Numbered from the stretch's first letter, positions 43,899-52,744 are shown. The stretch: DNA of 64,000 bases from Paracoccaceae bacterium (GCA_028284605.1 JANQRL010000029.1:1-64000); one strand, 5' to 3'. The notes: generated by a model from the sequence alone, not told the origin. Program-made: numbers and translations.

Positions 43899-43913
43899 TA
43901 CAACTAAGTTGTA
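43899..43913. promoter_or_regulatory. Palindromic operator before the giant HTH gene
   Basis: TACAACTAAGTTGTA is a perfect 15-nt palindrome (odd centre), overlapping the -35 box of the predicted promoter by 5 nt. The gene just downstream encodes an N-terminal Xre/HigA HTH, so binding by its own product and autorepression are likely (inference). Confidence 0.6.
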
Positions 43914-43937
43914 TTGTGTCGCGCTACACGATATAAT
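43909..43937 (+). promoter_or_regulatory. Sigma-70 promoter of the giant HTH gene
   Basis: TTGTAT at 43909-43914, 17-nt spacer, consensus TATAAT at 43932-43937, 32 bp ahead of the ATG; ribosome site GGGAG 6 nt ahead of the ATG. A strong-looking promoter with the palindrome over its -35 box. Confidence 0.65.
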
Positions 43938-43969
43938 CCCTGCAGGGCGACTCGCTTCGGGAGTGAATT

Positions 43970-46900
43970 ATGTCGAGCAAAATCACCAACGCGGACCATC
44001 CTGGCCCATACATCAAGAGCGATGTCATTCCGATGGGAATGAATGTAACCCAAGCCGCTAAGGCGATTGGCGTCGGACGGCCCGCCCTGTCGAATCTTCT
44101 GAACGGGAACGCAAGCCTTTCAAGTGAAATGGCCATGAAGCTTGAGAAGGTATTTGGCGTGAGCGCGAGTGAACTGCTTGCGATGCAGAGTGTTTTCGAT
44201 GCTGGAATGAGTGCGGCGACGATAAACATGACCGCTGTAAGGAGCTTCGTGCCGCCTTTTGCTGCCCCGAAGGCAAATGACATCGAGCAGTGGGCAAATA
44301 ATGTGGATTCACGCGCCAAGTTAGCCGCGTTGTTGAGGATGCTGGTTCACTCGACCTGTGACGGTCTTCAGAAAGTGGACTTCCCCGCTCATGACGACTC
44401 CCAGCGTCCCGGCTGGGACGGAGAGGTCGAGACGCAGGCAGGAAATCCGTGGATACCTACTGGCGCGTCAGGCTGGGAGTTCGGAACAAACAAGAAAATC
44501 AAAGAGAAAGCCGACGGTGATTTTTCCAAGAGCGTGAAAGCCATCTCCAAAGCCGAGAGGCTCAAAATGACGTTTGTCTTTGTTACGCCCCGACGTTGGT
44601 CAGGAAAGGATGCCTGGAAAATGGCACAACTGGCCAAGAAGCAATGGAAAGATGTCGTCGTTCTGGACTCCAGCAACCTCGAACAATGGATGGAACAGTC
44701 TATTCCTGCTCAGGTTTGGTTTGCCAACGAAAACGGCAAAGATTTTCGTGGTACGAAGTCACTTGAGCGCTGCTGGGTGAAGTGGAATGCGGATTGCGAC
44801 CCAGCCTTCACGCCACACATATTTGACGAAGCGTCGATTATTTCTGGCAAGAAGCTCCTTGCACATTTGCGAGGGGTGGATCGAACGCTTCGGATCGCAT
44901 CAGACTCAGTGCTGGAAGGTCTTGCGTTTGTTTACGCGATGTTGAGCGGAGACGACCCTGAGCTTTCAGCGATACGCGACCGCGTGGTCGTCTTCTCCGA
45001 AGCCGGGCCACTAATCGAACTCGCCAACAAATCATCCCGCTTCATACCTATCGTTACAAACCGCGAAACCGATGTGGAGCTGGCTGAGACGGGAACGCGT
45101 CTTGGTGGAATATCAATCGTGCCGCGCACGATGGTACAAAGCGAGGCTGATATTGTTCTTGAAACCCTCAGCGGAGAAGCATTCCGCAAAGGCCTCGAAA
45201 CGATGGGGCTGGGCGGCGATGCGATAGAGCGCCTCAAGGACGAGTCGGGGCGGTCTCTCACGGTGCTGCGCCGCCGCCTGGCACGAGATCAGGCAATCAA
45301 GTCACCGGCATGGAGCGCTAACAAGGCGCTTGCGCGCTCAGTGTTTCCTTTCATGCTGGCAGGCGCATGGAAGAATGACAACGAAGCGGACCGAATTGTC
45401 CTTTGCCATTTGATGGGTGAGGACAGATATGCGGAGGTTGAGAGGGAGTTCGGCGATCTTCTACCAATCGAGAGTTCGCCCGTTTGGTCGATAGGTTCCT
45501 TCCGAGGGATCGTGTCCAAGATTGACGCCCTCTACGCGGTGCATCAATGGGTGACGCCGGAGGGCTTTGAACGCTTCTATCAGGCTGCTGACCTTGTGCT
45601 TTCGGAGCCCGATCCTTCACTCGACCTTCCAGAAAGTGAACGCTGGGCAGCGAGTATCCACGGCAAAACCCGCGATATATCTTCTGCGCTGCGAGAAGGC
45701 ATAGCCGATAGCTTGGTTATTCTGGCGATGCACGGTAACGGGCTCTTCAGGAGCAAGCTGGGTGTGGATACGCAATCCCAGGCAACGCTGCTGGTGAGAA
45801 AGCTTTTCGCTAACATGAACCGCGAAACAATGGAGGCTCAATCCGATGAATTCCAGCGGTATGCTGAGGCCGCGCCAGAAGAGTTCTTGGGCATTATCGA
45901 GCGGGACTTGGCCACAAATGATCCGAGCACACAAGTCTTGATGCGCTCGGTCGGTGACCCCCTGTTTTCCAGTAGTCCGCGAGTTGGCCTGCTGTGGGCA
46001 CTGGATTTGTTGGCATGGTCGCCGGAATATCTCCAGCGTGTCGTGGATGTACTTGCAAAGCTTTGCGAACTTGAGCCTGAGGATCGTAGCGGCAACAGCG
46101 CGATGCAAAGCCTACTTTCGATCTTCCGTAGCTGGATGCCGCAAACCTCAGCCAACGTAGAGCAGCGGATTGCAGCCTTGGATCAATTGGTGAAGCACTT
46201 TCCCGAAGTCGGATGGGCGGTTGCGAGGGACCAGTATGACTTACGGTCGCGGACTGGCCATTACAGCGTCAAGCCGAAATGGAGGGACTATGCCTTTGGT
46301 AGCGGCGAAGTGGTGACCAACGGAGAGCGCTGGAAATTTGAAGAACACTGCCTTGAGGTAGCCCTTTCTTGGACGCCAATGACAAGAGAGAAACTTGCAG
46401 ATTTGGTGGATAGCCTGGAGGGTTTTGGAGACGACTATCGCGCTCGCGTGTGGGATCGCGTTGTCGACTGGGCAAAAGCGGCCACCGACGAGGATCGGGC
46501 CTGGTTAAGGGAGCAAATCCGCGTGGGTGTTAGTAGGAGTGCCCGCCGCCTGAGCAAGAAGGGAGCACCGAAGACGGCTACGAAAGCCAAGGTAAACAAG
46601 GCGCGCGACATCTATGACGAGTTGGAACTCAGCGATATCGTCTGGAAGCACGCGTGGCTGTTCAAGAATTCATGGGTAGAAAATTCGTGGGAAGATATCC
46701 ACGATGATGAACACGACTTCGAAGCGCGAGACGTGCGCATCGCCAGACAACGAAAGGCGGGCGTCGAAGCGGTGTTTGCGCAGGAAGGTGTTTCTGGTGC
46801 CGTGCGCCTTGCTCTATCTGGGAATGCTTCGCATATAGTGGGTAACATCCTCGCGCAGATCATGAGCTCCGAGGCGGATCAGCTCGCCTTTATCCGGCGA

Positions 46901-48046
46901 ATCGTAGGCGATCCCGAGTTCCTGATTTCGACCAAGCTGCAGTTCTTGCTGGACGGCTTCTTTTTCTCGCTGGATGACAAGAATGTGGTTGGCTTTATCA
47001 ACGGATTGCACGGCGAACTGACCGATGATCAGCTGGTGCGCCTCCTCTGCCTTTGCCGGTTTGGGCAGACAGTTTGGGACGCTGTGGAGGCTTCAAGCGA
47101 GGCAGTGTCCGAGGGGTATTGGAAAACTGTGTCCGCACCCTGGGCGAGGCAGACAGAAGATGAGCTGCGCTACGCCGTAGCAAAACTCATTGAAGCCCGA
47201 CGCGGTCTTACGGCGCTGCAATTTGTCCATCTGGACCTGAAGAGCATCGAGTCCGAACAGCTTTACGAAATCCTACAGGCGCTTCCCCGAAGCGATGAAG
47301 CTGAGCGAGGAGCATCCTCGATGGATCGACATTCCATTGAGGAGGTGTTCAAGATTCTCAATTCGCGCGGCACAATTAGTCGTGAGAGGATGGCGAGTCT
47401 CGAGTTCTTGTATCTGGAGGTCTTTCGGTTCGATAGGGGGCGTATTCCTAACCTTGAGGCCGAGGTAAACGACAACCCGTCTCTTTTCTGCGAGGCCATT
47501 CGCATGGCCTACAGGGGAAAGAACGAACCCAGGGATGTGGAACCTACCGATGAGCAGAAGACGGCCGCCAGAAACGCGAACACCTTTATTGATGCACTTT
47601 CTTCAGTGCCTGGGGTTGATGAACACGGTGTCATCCAGGCGGAGAAACTGAAGGAATGGATTATCGAGGCAAGGCGCATCAGTGAGCCAACAGGTCATCG
47701 CGCCATGCTTGATTATCAGATCGGGGAAATCCTCGCACACGCCCCTTTGGGTGAAGATGGATCGTGGCCTTGTGAATCTGTACGGGAGGCCGTCAACGAT
47801 CTGTATAACGTCGAGATTGAGCGCGGTATCACAATCGGGCGCTACAATGCTCGCGGTGCGACTTGGCGGGGTGAAGGCGGAGCGCAAGAGCGAGAGCTAG
47901 CGGATCAATACGAGGGCTGGGCTAAAGCTTGCGAGTTCGAGCATCCACGCATGGCGAGAATCCTGCGTGGGATGGTTCGCAAGTATATCGCTGAGGCCGA
48001 GTGGCAGGACAATGAGGCAATGATCCGCAGGCGCATGCGATACTAA
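43970..48046 (+). CDS. Giant protein: HigA-like HTH, possible nuclease-like domain, long helical region (1,358 aa)
   Basis: Residues about 24-72 form an Xre/HigA HTH (NVTQAAKAIGVGRPALSNLL). About 115-260 is a compact alpha/beta domain with FPAHDDSQRPGWDGEVE, ASGWEFGTNKKIKEKADGDF and MTFVFVTPRRW; D150 and E170 could be acidic residues of a PD-(D/E)XK-like fold, though the lysine is displaced. About 285-450 (LRIASDSVLEGLAFVYA, RVVVFSEAG, DESGRSLTVLRRRL) looks like an NTPase domain without a Walker A. The remaining 900 residues are helical, repeat-like. No name recognised. Its own promoter and palindrome precede it. Plausibly a single-protein defence effector carried as cargo; unproven. Confidence 0.85.
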   Translation: MSSKITNADHPGPYIKSDVIPMGMNVTQAAKAIGVGRPALSNLLNGNASLSSEMAMKLEKVFGVSASELLAMQSVFDAGMSAATINMTAVRSFVPPFAAPKANDIEQWANNVDSRAKLAALLRMLVHSTCDGLQKVDFPAHDDSQRPGWDGEVETQAGNPWIPTGASGWEFGTNKKIKEKADGDFSKSVKAISKAERLKMTFVFVTPRRWSGKDAWKMAQLAKKQWKDVVVLDSSNLEQWMEQSIPAQVWFANENGKDFRGTKSLERCWVKWNADCDPAFTPHIFDEASIISGKKLLAHLRGVDRTLRIASDSVLEGLAFVYAMLSGDDPELSAIRDRVVVFSEAGPLIELANKSSRFIPIVTNRETDVELAETGTRLGGISIVPRTMVQSEADIVLETLSGEAFRKGLETMGLGGDAIERLKDESGRSLTVLRRRLARDQAIKSPAWSANKALARSVFPFMLAGAWKNDNEADRIVLCHLMGEDRYAEVEREFGDLLPIESSPVWSIGSFRGIVSKIDALYAVHQWVTPEGFERFYQAADLVLSEPDPSLDLPESERWAASIHGKTRDISSALREGIADSLVILAMHGNGLFRSKLGVDTQSQATLLVRKLFANMNRETMEAQSDEFQRYAEAAPEEFLGIIERDLATNDPSTQVLMRSVGDPLFSSSPRVGLLWALDLLAWSPEYLQRVVDVLAKLCELEPEDRSGNSAMQSLLSIFRSWMPQTSANVEQRIAALDQLVKHFPEVGWAVARDQYDLRSRTGHYSVKPKWRDYAFGSGEVVTNGERWKFEEHCLEVALSWTPMTREKLADLVDSLEGFGDDYRARVWDRVVDWAKAATDEDRAWLREQIRVGVSRSARRLSKKGAPKTATKAKVNKARDIYDELELSDIVWKHAWLFKNSWVENSWEDIHDDEHDFEARDVRIARQRKAGVEAVFAQEGVSGAVRLALSGNASHIVGNILAQIMSSEADQLAFIRRIVGDPEFLISTKLQFLLDGFFFSLDDKNVVGFINGLHGELTDDQLVRLLCLCRFGQTVWDAVEASSEAVSEGYWKTVSAPWARQTEDELRYAVAKLIEARRGLTALQFVHLDLKSIESEQLYEILQALPRSDEAERGASSMDRHSIEEVFKILNSRGTISRERMASLEFLYLEVFRFDRGRIPNLEAEVNDNPSLFCEAIRMAYRGKNEPRDVEPTDEQKTAARNANTFIDALSSVPGVDEHGVIQAEKLKEWIIEARRISEPTGHRAMLDYQIGEILAHAPLGEDGSWPCESVREAVNDLYNVEIERGITIGRYNARGATWRGEGGAQERELADQYEGWAKACEFEHPRMARILRGMVRKYIAEAEWQDNEAMIRRRMRY

Positions 48047-48678
48047 CATCCGAATGGAAGTCTGTTCTCAAGCGCACTTGTCAGGTGAATGTGGGCCGCT
48101 TGACCTTTTCGGTCGAGCGGGCAACCATGTATTCGGGCTAGCGCGTAGGCCGGTGTGCCCGCCAAGGGCAGCTCTGGGCCGTTTCTGCAATGAGCATAAG
48201 TAGCGCCTTCGTCGGTGCGAATGTGATGGCCGTGATCCATATTCGGTAAGATGGCGGCATCCAATCCGCGTAGGGTTGGTCGGGGTTCCAAGGAGCGCGA
48301 AGGCTCTTTGGTCGATGGGTTGGTTCCAAGGAAGGGCAGCGCGAAAGCTCCCTTTCCTGGTCTCAATGAAATTGTCTCCATGAAGTGGTCAGGGGTCTTG
48401 GGGGCAGGAACGCCCGCCAAGTCGATGGGTGCTGGGAGAGCGAAGTCTCCCGCGAGTGATTGAACGCCGATACGTTCTACTGGCTCTGGATGGGTTCAAC
48501 GCCCGACAGAGCCACGGCCTGGGGGATGCAACGGGGGTGCGCAGCGGCCCCCTTGCCAAGATGGTTTTGTACTACAAAACACATCTTGCAAGCCCAAATC
48601 TTCAAGGCACTTGTTGTGTCCTAGATGGAAGCATAGCGTTGGAAGCACTGTTGAACATTTCGAATCGAGGCCGAAAAA
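48047..48678 (+). other. Hairpin-rich 632-bp gap, candidate structured RNA or repeat
   Basis: No convincing gene. Three hairpins share a GCGAAR loop: 48290-48309 (AAGGAGC/GCTCTTT), 48329-48358 (GGAAGGGCAGC/GCTCCCTTTCC, one mismatch) and 48434-48451 (GGGAGA/TCTCCC). GGTTCCAAGGA repeats at 48284 and 48322; GTCGATGGGT at 48311 and 48421. A long imperfect hairpin with 20-nt arms and almost no loop lies at 48552-48592. Could be a non-coding RNA, a REP-like array or a regulatory leader of the coiled-coil gene. Confidence 0.5.
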
Positions 48679-49977
48679 GTGATACAGAAATTGACAGCTC
48701 ACCTAAGAGAAAACGCTGCGGTCTATGCAAGCATTGGCGTGATAACAACCATTGTTTTTATTGTGGTTGGCAGCCTAATTGCAATGAATACACGTTTGGC
48801 GAACGAGCGACGTGAGGCTGCGGAACTGCGACTGGAGCAGGCCGAGGTACAGCTCGGCGCGAGTCAGGAGGCATTGGTGTCGGCTCAGGAGCAGCTTAGG
48901 GATGCACTCAGCAGCATCGGAAGCCTTGAGGCAAGACTGGCCGCATCAGACGCAAGAATAGAGACCCTCGAAGAGAGAGGACAAGCTTTACTTTCTCAAG
49001 TAGAACAAGCGCGAATGGAGTTGCAAGAACTGCGCGCGCGGAACTCGGAGCTCTCGCGAAGTTACAATGAGCGAGGCAGTGATTTGTGGCGACTTGAGCG
49101 CAGAAATGAAGACCTCACCGCAGAAGTTGGTCGACTCGAAGCACAATTGGTCGCATACATCAGCGCACTTGCTTCACAGATGTCGCCCTACCTTTTTGAA
49201 GATTTACCATTTCTCAACTCTGGTTTGCAAAACTTTGAGCTTTCAAGCTGGCCTATTACGATAGAAGGATGGCAAGTAGATGCAGCCTATATAATCAGGC
49301 GCAAAAACCACATTGGGGAGGAAGTATCTCAGTTTGATCTGCTGGGATTCGAAGAATACGAGTATACGTTGAACAGCGGGTTTTATTGCAGCGCGGTCCC
49401 ACAGCTGTGTTCAGAGTTGTGCGAACTCATGGGGGAAGCAGCTTCGAGCTTGCGAATGCAGCAAGCTTCGGAGTACGAACAAGTCATGCTTCGTATTGGC
49501 ACCATGGAATTCGGATTGGAGTACGAACAATCACAGCTTGCTGAGCTTGCAACGATCTTCAGGCTGTTTAACAGTTACAGCGAGAATACCCATTTGTTTC
49601 TTCGCGGGTTCGCTGATGGACAAGATCGGCAATGGTCAAGAGTACTGTCTGATGAGTTTGCGCCAGACCGGATTCAATATCTTGCGTTAGATGTCGATAG
49701 GTGCACTGGACCGTTTGAGAGCTGCATGCGCTTCGATGGCTCAGATTTTTCTGATATGCAGATTGGAGATACTTACTCTTCGATTGAACTACCGAATCTG
49801 CGGGCTTCTTATGTGGCTGAGAACGTTCGATCCGTTATTGAAAGTTGCGCTGATTTTCGCGGTCAGCCCGAAATCTTCATTCTTGAAGGTGTAGATGATC
49901 GTCGTCTATCAGCGGGTACGGGTATGTCGTTTCGCTCGGTTCGAGGCGTTATCATTATCGGACAACCCATCTTGTGA
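48679..49977 (+). CDS. Membrane-anchored coiled-coil protein with alpha/beta C-terminal domain (432 aa)
   Basis: One transmembrane helix at about 16-36 (YASIGVITTIVFIVVGSLIA), then a 130-residue coiled coil (about 38-165, e.g. LRLEQAEVQLGASQEAL), then a roughly 265-residue folded domain. The end has THLFLRGFADG, LPNLRASYVAENVRSVI and PEIFILEGV, vaguely like the OmpA/MotB C-terminal fold (weak inference). The start is GTG at 48679 with GAGG ahead. Topology suggests anchoring inside with the bulk in the periplasm. AT-rich relative to the rest of the element. Not recognised; could work with the giant HTH protein. Confidence 0.8.
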   Translation: MIQKLTAHLRENAAVYASIGVITTIVFIVVGSLIAMNTRLANERREAAELRLEQAEVQLGASQEALVSAQEQLRDALSSIGSLEARLAASDARIETLEERGQALLSQVEQARMELQELRARNSELSRSYNERGSDLWRLERRNEDLTAEVGRLEAQLVAYISALASQMSPYLFEDLPFLNSGLQNFELSSWPITIEGWQVDAAYIIRRKNHIGEEVSQFDLLGFEEYEYTLNSGFYCSAVPQLCSELCELMGEAASSLRMQQASEYEQVMLRIGTMEFGLEYEQSQLAELATIFRLFNSYSENTHLFLRGFADGQDRQWSRVLSDEFAPDRIQYLALDVDRCTGPFESCMRFDGSDFSDMQIGDTYSSIELPNLRASYVAENVRSVIESCADFRGQPEIFILEGVDDRRLSAGTGMSFRSVRGVIIIGQPIL

Positions 49978-49981
49978 CGAT

Positions 49982-50215
49982 TTATGGCTTTGGTTTTTTG
50001 TCGTTTTTCTGAGTAGCTTGATCGCTATCGAAGTGGCGAGATGTGTCCAATAAACCTGCAGCATAGCCAACTGCGATAGATGGCAACGAGATTAGGAGTG
50101 CTACTGCGGCCGAGTTGAAATCTCCGCTTAGAACACCCCACGCCGCGCATGCGGTCGCAAGCGCCCAGGTCGCGCACAAGCCGCTTCGAAATTCATTTAT
50201 TTCACTTCTGCTCAT
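49982..50215 (-). CDS. Small two-helix membrane protein (77 aa)
   Basis: 77 residues from the ATG at 50215 (MSRSEINEFRSG), with two hydrophobic helices (TWALATACAAWGVLSG and SAAVALLISLPSIAVGYAAG) and a hydrophilic lysine-rich end. A longer start at 50284 adds 23 residues of little coding character. No family recognised. Convergent with the coiled-coil gene, 4 nt apart. Confidence 0.55.
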   Translation of the reverse strand: MSRSEINEFRSGLCATWALATACAAWGVLSGDFNSAAVALLISLPSIAVGYAAGLLDTSRHFDSDQATQKNDKKPKP

Positions 50216-50437
50216 TTTCGGTTTTTCATCAATTGCAAAGGGGCATTTATGCCCTATCTGGCGCAAAAAATGCAATAGGCACATGTTCCTAATGTTGTGG
50301 AGAAACCAAGTGTGTATCTGAGAACTTCACTCGTTTGCCTTCTTTGCGCAGAACCTTTTTCTGAAAGGGCTCAATTAGACTTCATGATCTGCTTGCCGAA
50401 CTCAAAGCTCTGTAGATATGCATAAGCTGACGGATTC

Positions 50438-51061
50438 CTAAGGTGGAACAATGCCGCTATCTGAGACAAGGAGTTTCATTGCAACTAGGTGTCGAGAGAG
50501 AGTGCTACGGTTCGCACCGTGACGTCGAGCGGCCTCTGAAACAGTGATGTTTGTCTGCTGAATCAGTTGTTGCGCTGCCAGAACTGTTTCCACGTCAAGC
50601 ACGGGTGGTCGTCCGAGGCGTTTTCCGCGTTTCTTGGCGGCTTCGAGGCCTGCGATGGTGTTTTCGGCGATGATGTCGCGCTGGAACTCGGCGAAGGCGC
50701 TGAACAGGTGATAAACGAGCTTGCCGCCGGGGGTTGTGGTGTTGATGCCTTCGCTTAGGGAGCAGAAGTGAATTTCTTCACGCTGAAACCACACAAGCAG
50801 GTCGGCAAGGTGCAGAACGGAACGGCCTAGCCGATCCAGCTTGAAAACGACGACAGTATCGCCGCTGCGCAGTTCTTTCAGCATCGCATCCAGCCCGGCG
50901 CGGCTCGCCTTCGTGCCTGAAATGCCGTGATCTTCGAAGATCGGATCGCAGCCGATGGCATTCAGGCCGTCCAACTGCATCCTAAGTTTTTGGTCCTTGG
51001 TTGAGACGCGCGCATAGCCGATGCGCCGTCCTGTTGCTGCTATGTTTGGCCAGACATTCAT
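50438..51061 (-). CDS. Small serine recombinase (resolvase/invertase)
   Basis: 207 residues. Catalytic domain begins GRRIGYARVSTKDQKLRMQ with the active Ser in RVST, and includes VVVFKLDRLGRSVLHL and FAEFQRDIIAENT. A C-terminal HTH (NITVSEAARRHGANRSTLSRH) completes a Tn3/Hin-type resolvase. The ATG at 51061 is taken. It may be a leftover of a transposon that brought in the cargo, or resolve element dimers; no transposase is visible. Confidence 0.92.
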   Translation of the reverse strand: MNVWPNIAATGRRIGYARVSTKDQKLRMQLDGLNAIGCDPIFEDHGISGTKASRAGLDAMLKELRSGDTVVVFKLDRLGRSVLHLADLLVWFQREEIHFCSLSEGINTTTPGGKLVYHLFSAFAEFQRDIIAENTIAGLEAAKKRGKRLGRPPVLDVETVLAAQQLIQQTNITVSEAARRHGANRSTLSRHLVAMKLLVSDSGIVPP

Positions 51062-51216
51062 GCCGCCCTCTGATCGAAAAGGAACCTTTCTGACCAAGGC
51101 GGCTTTGACGCATCGGCATCGCTTACTTCAAAGTAAGATCGCCGATTTCCGTAGGGTTCCAGATAGTCGATGTTCATCAGCGCTTCAATCTGCTAAGTGC
51201 TCAAAATCCTTCGATT

Positions 51217-51561
51217 ATGATCACAAAGAAAGCTGCGCTCGCCAACGCCGCTGCGCTGTTCTTGGCGAGTTATCCACATCAGATTTTGGCCCAAGCAACG
51301 ACGGCCTCAGATGTCTTGGAATGGAGCGCAGAAAGTCAGGATTCGTTCTTTCAAACGTCGGTTATGATGATTGCAATTGTCGCGACACAAACGGGTGAGC
51401 ATGGACACATCGCGGAATGCATAGACGGTTGGTATGGCGGCGGCGATGCCAGTCAGCCGCAGCGGTCAGAGCGCATTCGTGAGGTCTTTCGGACGCTGCC
51501 CGACTATCACCCGCAGGCCGTCATTCTTGCGGTGATTGAGGAGGCTTGCGGTGATTTCTAG
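51217..51561 (+). CDS. Small secreted protein (114 aa)
   Basis: 114 residues with an N-terminal signal-like segment (ALANAAALFLASYPHQILAQ) and an 85-residue helical domain with two cysteines (AECIDGW and EEACGDF). The pattern of C-x-x-W/Y near the middle and a His-rich AVILAVIEEACG helix faintly recalls Rap1a/Tai-type immunity proteins. Function unknown. Ends 3 bp before the convergent gene. Confidence 0.6.
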   Translation: MITKKAALANAAALFLASYPHQILAQATTASDVLEWSAESQDSFFQTSVMMIAIVATQTGEHGHIAECIDGWYGGGDASQPQRSERIREVFRTLPDYHPQAVILAVIEEACGDF

Positions 51562-51564
51562 GAG

Positions 51565-52317
51565 CTAGAGTTCCGGCACCGAAAGCGAGACGCTTGCCGC
51601 GTTTTGCACCGAAGGGTCAGTTGGGCGTGCAAAAGAGCGCGTGTTTTCGGCGTCCAGCCGTTCTTCAAGGCCGCTGACGATGCTGTCCGCGCGCTCTTGC
51701 ATCCCGCGTAACTCGTCGGCGGATGGCGGATCGTTCTCGTCTTCCAAACGTTCCTGCATATCACCAATGTCTACCTGACCGATCTGGATATCGGTCAGGA
51801 TGTCGCCGAGGCGGATGACCCGCTCGTTCAGTGCTGTGACTTCCTCAAATGTCGGTTCGTTGCCACGCCATAGGACGCTTGCGGCGTCTTCATCCGCCAC
51901 GCGAGAGCCATTCAGGAAAAACACATCGCCGTTCTGATTCCGGAAGACATGACGGCCATCAGGCAACTGCGCTGCGCCTTGGAGAGCGGCGTCCAAGTCG
52001 GCTTGCGCGGCCTCCAGTGCTTCCTGAGCAACATGGGCCAACTCGTCTAGTCGGGTCTGTGCGCCGAGCAGGGCTTGCCCTGTTTCCTGATGCAGGGCGG
52101 CATAGGCCGGATCGTTTTGGAGAAGGAACTCCAATGTTGCGAGGGCGTGTTGCGTGGCGCGCTCTTTTTCTTCGCGCTGGATCGTAGGGCTGTCTTTAAC
52201 GAAACCGCCCGTCAGTACTGACCCATTGTCTACTGAAGCCAAATAGGCCAGCCGCCGTGTCAATTCTTCGCCCGGTACGGCGCTCAATTGGAATTCGTTT
52301 TTGGCACTTCCAGTCAT
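51565..52317 (-). CDS. Acidic coiled-coil hypothetical protein (250 aa)
   Basis: 250 acidic residues, no signal peptide or membrane segment; coiled-coil-like stretches at about 80-115 (TRLDELAHVAQEALEAAQAD) and at the C-terminal third (EERLDAENTR). A middle strand pair (GRHVFRNQNGDVFFLNG) may be a small fold. Good ribosome site (GAGGG) ahead of the ATG. No family recognised; proteins of this kind are carried on alphaproteobacterial elements. Confidence 0.75.
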   Translation of the reverse strand: MTGSAKNEFQLSAVPGEELTRRLAYLASVDNGSVLTGGFVKDSPTIQREEKERATQHALATLEFLLQNDPAYAALHQETGQALLGAQTRLDELAHVAQEALEAAQADLDAALQGAAQLPDGRHVFRNQNGDVFFLNGSRVADEDAASVLWRGNEPTFEEVTALNERVIRLGDILTDIQIGQVDIGDMQERLEDENDPPSADELRGMQERADSIVSGLEERLDAENTRSFARPTDPSVQNAASVSLSVPEL

Positions 52318-52405
52318 CTACCCTCATGAAAAGACGTTTCTTTCCATTATACATCAGTTTGATGGTTGATTGCGAATTTCGCTGTGATTGGCTCGCAGCA
52401 AAAAT

Positions 52406-52744
52406 TCAACCGGACTCTCGAATTGCCGCCAGCCTTGGCTCAACCTTTGACTTCAGCAACTCGACGAGGGCGGGTTCGCCGCGTTCATATTCATCAGGGA
52501 TATGCAGCGTGACGATCCGGTCGTCGGTGGGGCGCTGCTTGTACTTCTTTCTGATCCGCTCGCGGTGATGGGGTTCCATGGGGAATATGAGACCCGCACT
52601 GGCGACAAGCTCTTTTGTCAGGGGCCTTGGGGCATCGGCTGCGGTTCCCGCCGACACCACATCAAACCCGCCGAATCCCTTGAACAGGTCTTCGGCGGTC
52701 GGGCTTCGCAGCTTATTGGCGGTGCAGACAAACAGAACACGCAT
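52406..52744 (-). CDS. Low-molecular-weight protein tyrosine phosphatase-like protein
   Basis: 112 residues. N-terminal strand RVLFVCTANKLRSPTAEDL holds the CX5R phosphate loop (C-T-A-N-K-L-R-S). The general-acid Asp is expected in the C-terminal HIPDEYERGEP segment (IPDEY), as in LMW-PTP relatives. The ATG at 52744 with AAGGA ahead is chosen. Predicted to dephosphorylate phosphotyrosine; target unknown. It faces away from the TraG gene. Confidence 0.85.
   Translation of the reverse strand: MRVLFVCTANKLRSPTAEDLFKGFGGFDVVSAGTAADAPRPLTKELVASAGLIFPMEPHHRERIRKKYKQRPTDDRIVTLHIPDEYERGEPALVELLKSKVEPRLAAIRESG

Noticed and set aside
43508..43969. HigB-type toxin gene expected before a HigA-like HTH
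   Set aside because: No frame with RelE-fold character is present; the HTH is fused to a large protein instead.
48043..48420. Minus-strand 125-codon frame
   Set aside because: It covers the hairpin-rich repeats, has no ribosome site and no recognisable protein features.
48429..48815. Plus-strand frame with a zinc-ribbon-like cysteine cluster (CGLCKHW, CFYCGW)
   Set aside because: It overlaps the N-terminal membrane helix of the coiled-coil protein at 48679 in another frame; the helix plus coiled coil is clearly the coding frame, so the cysteines are coincidental.
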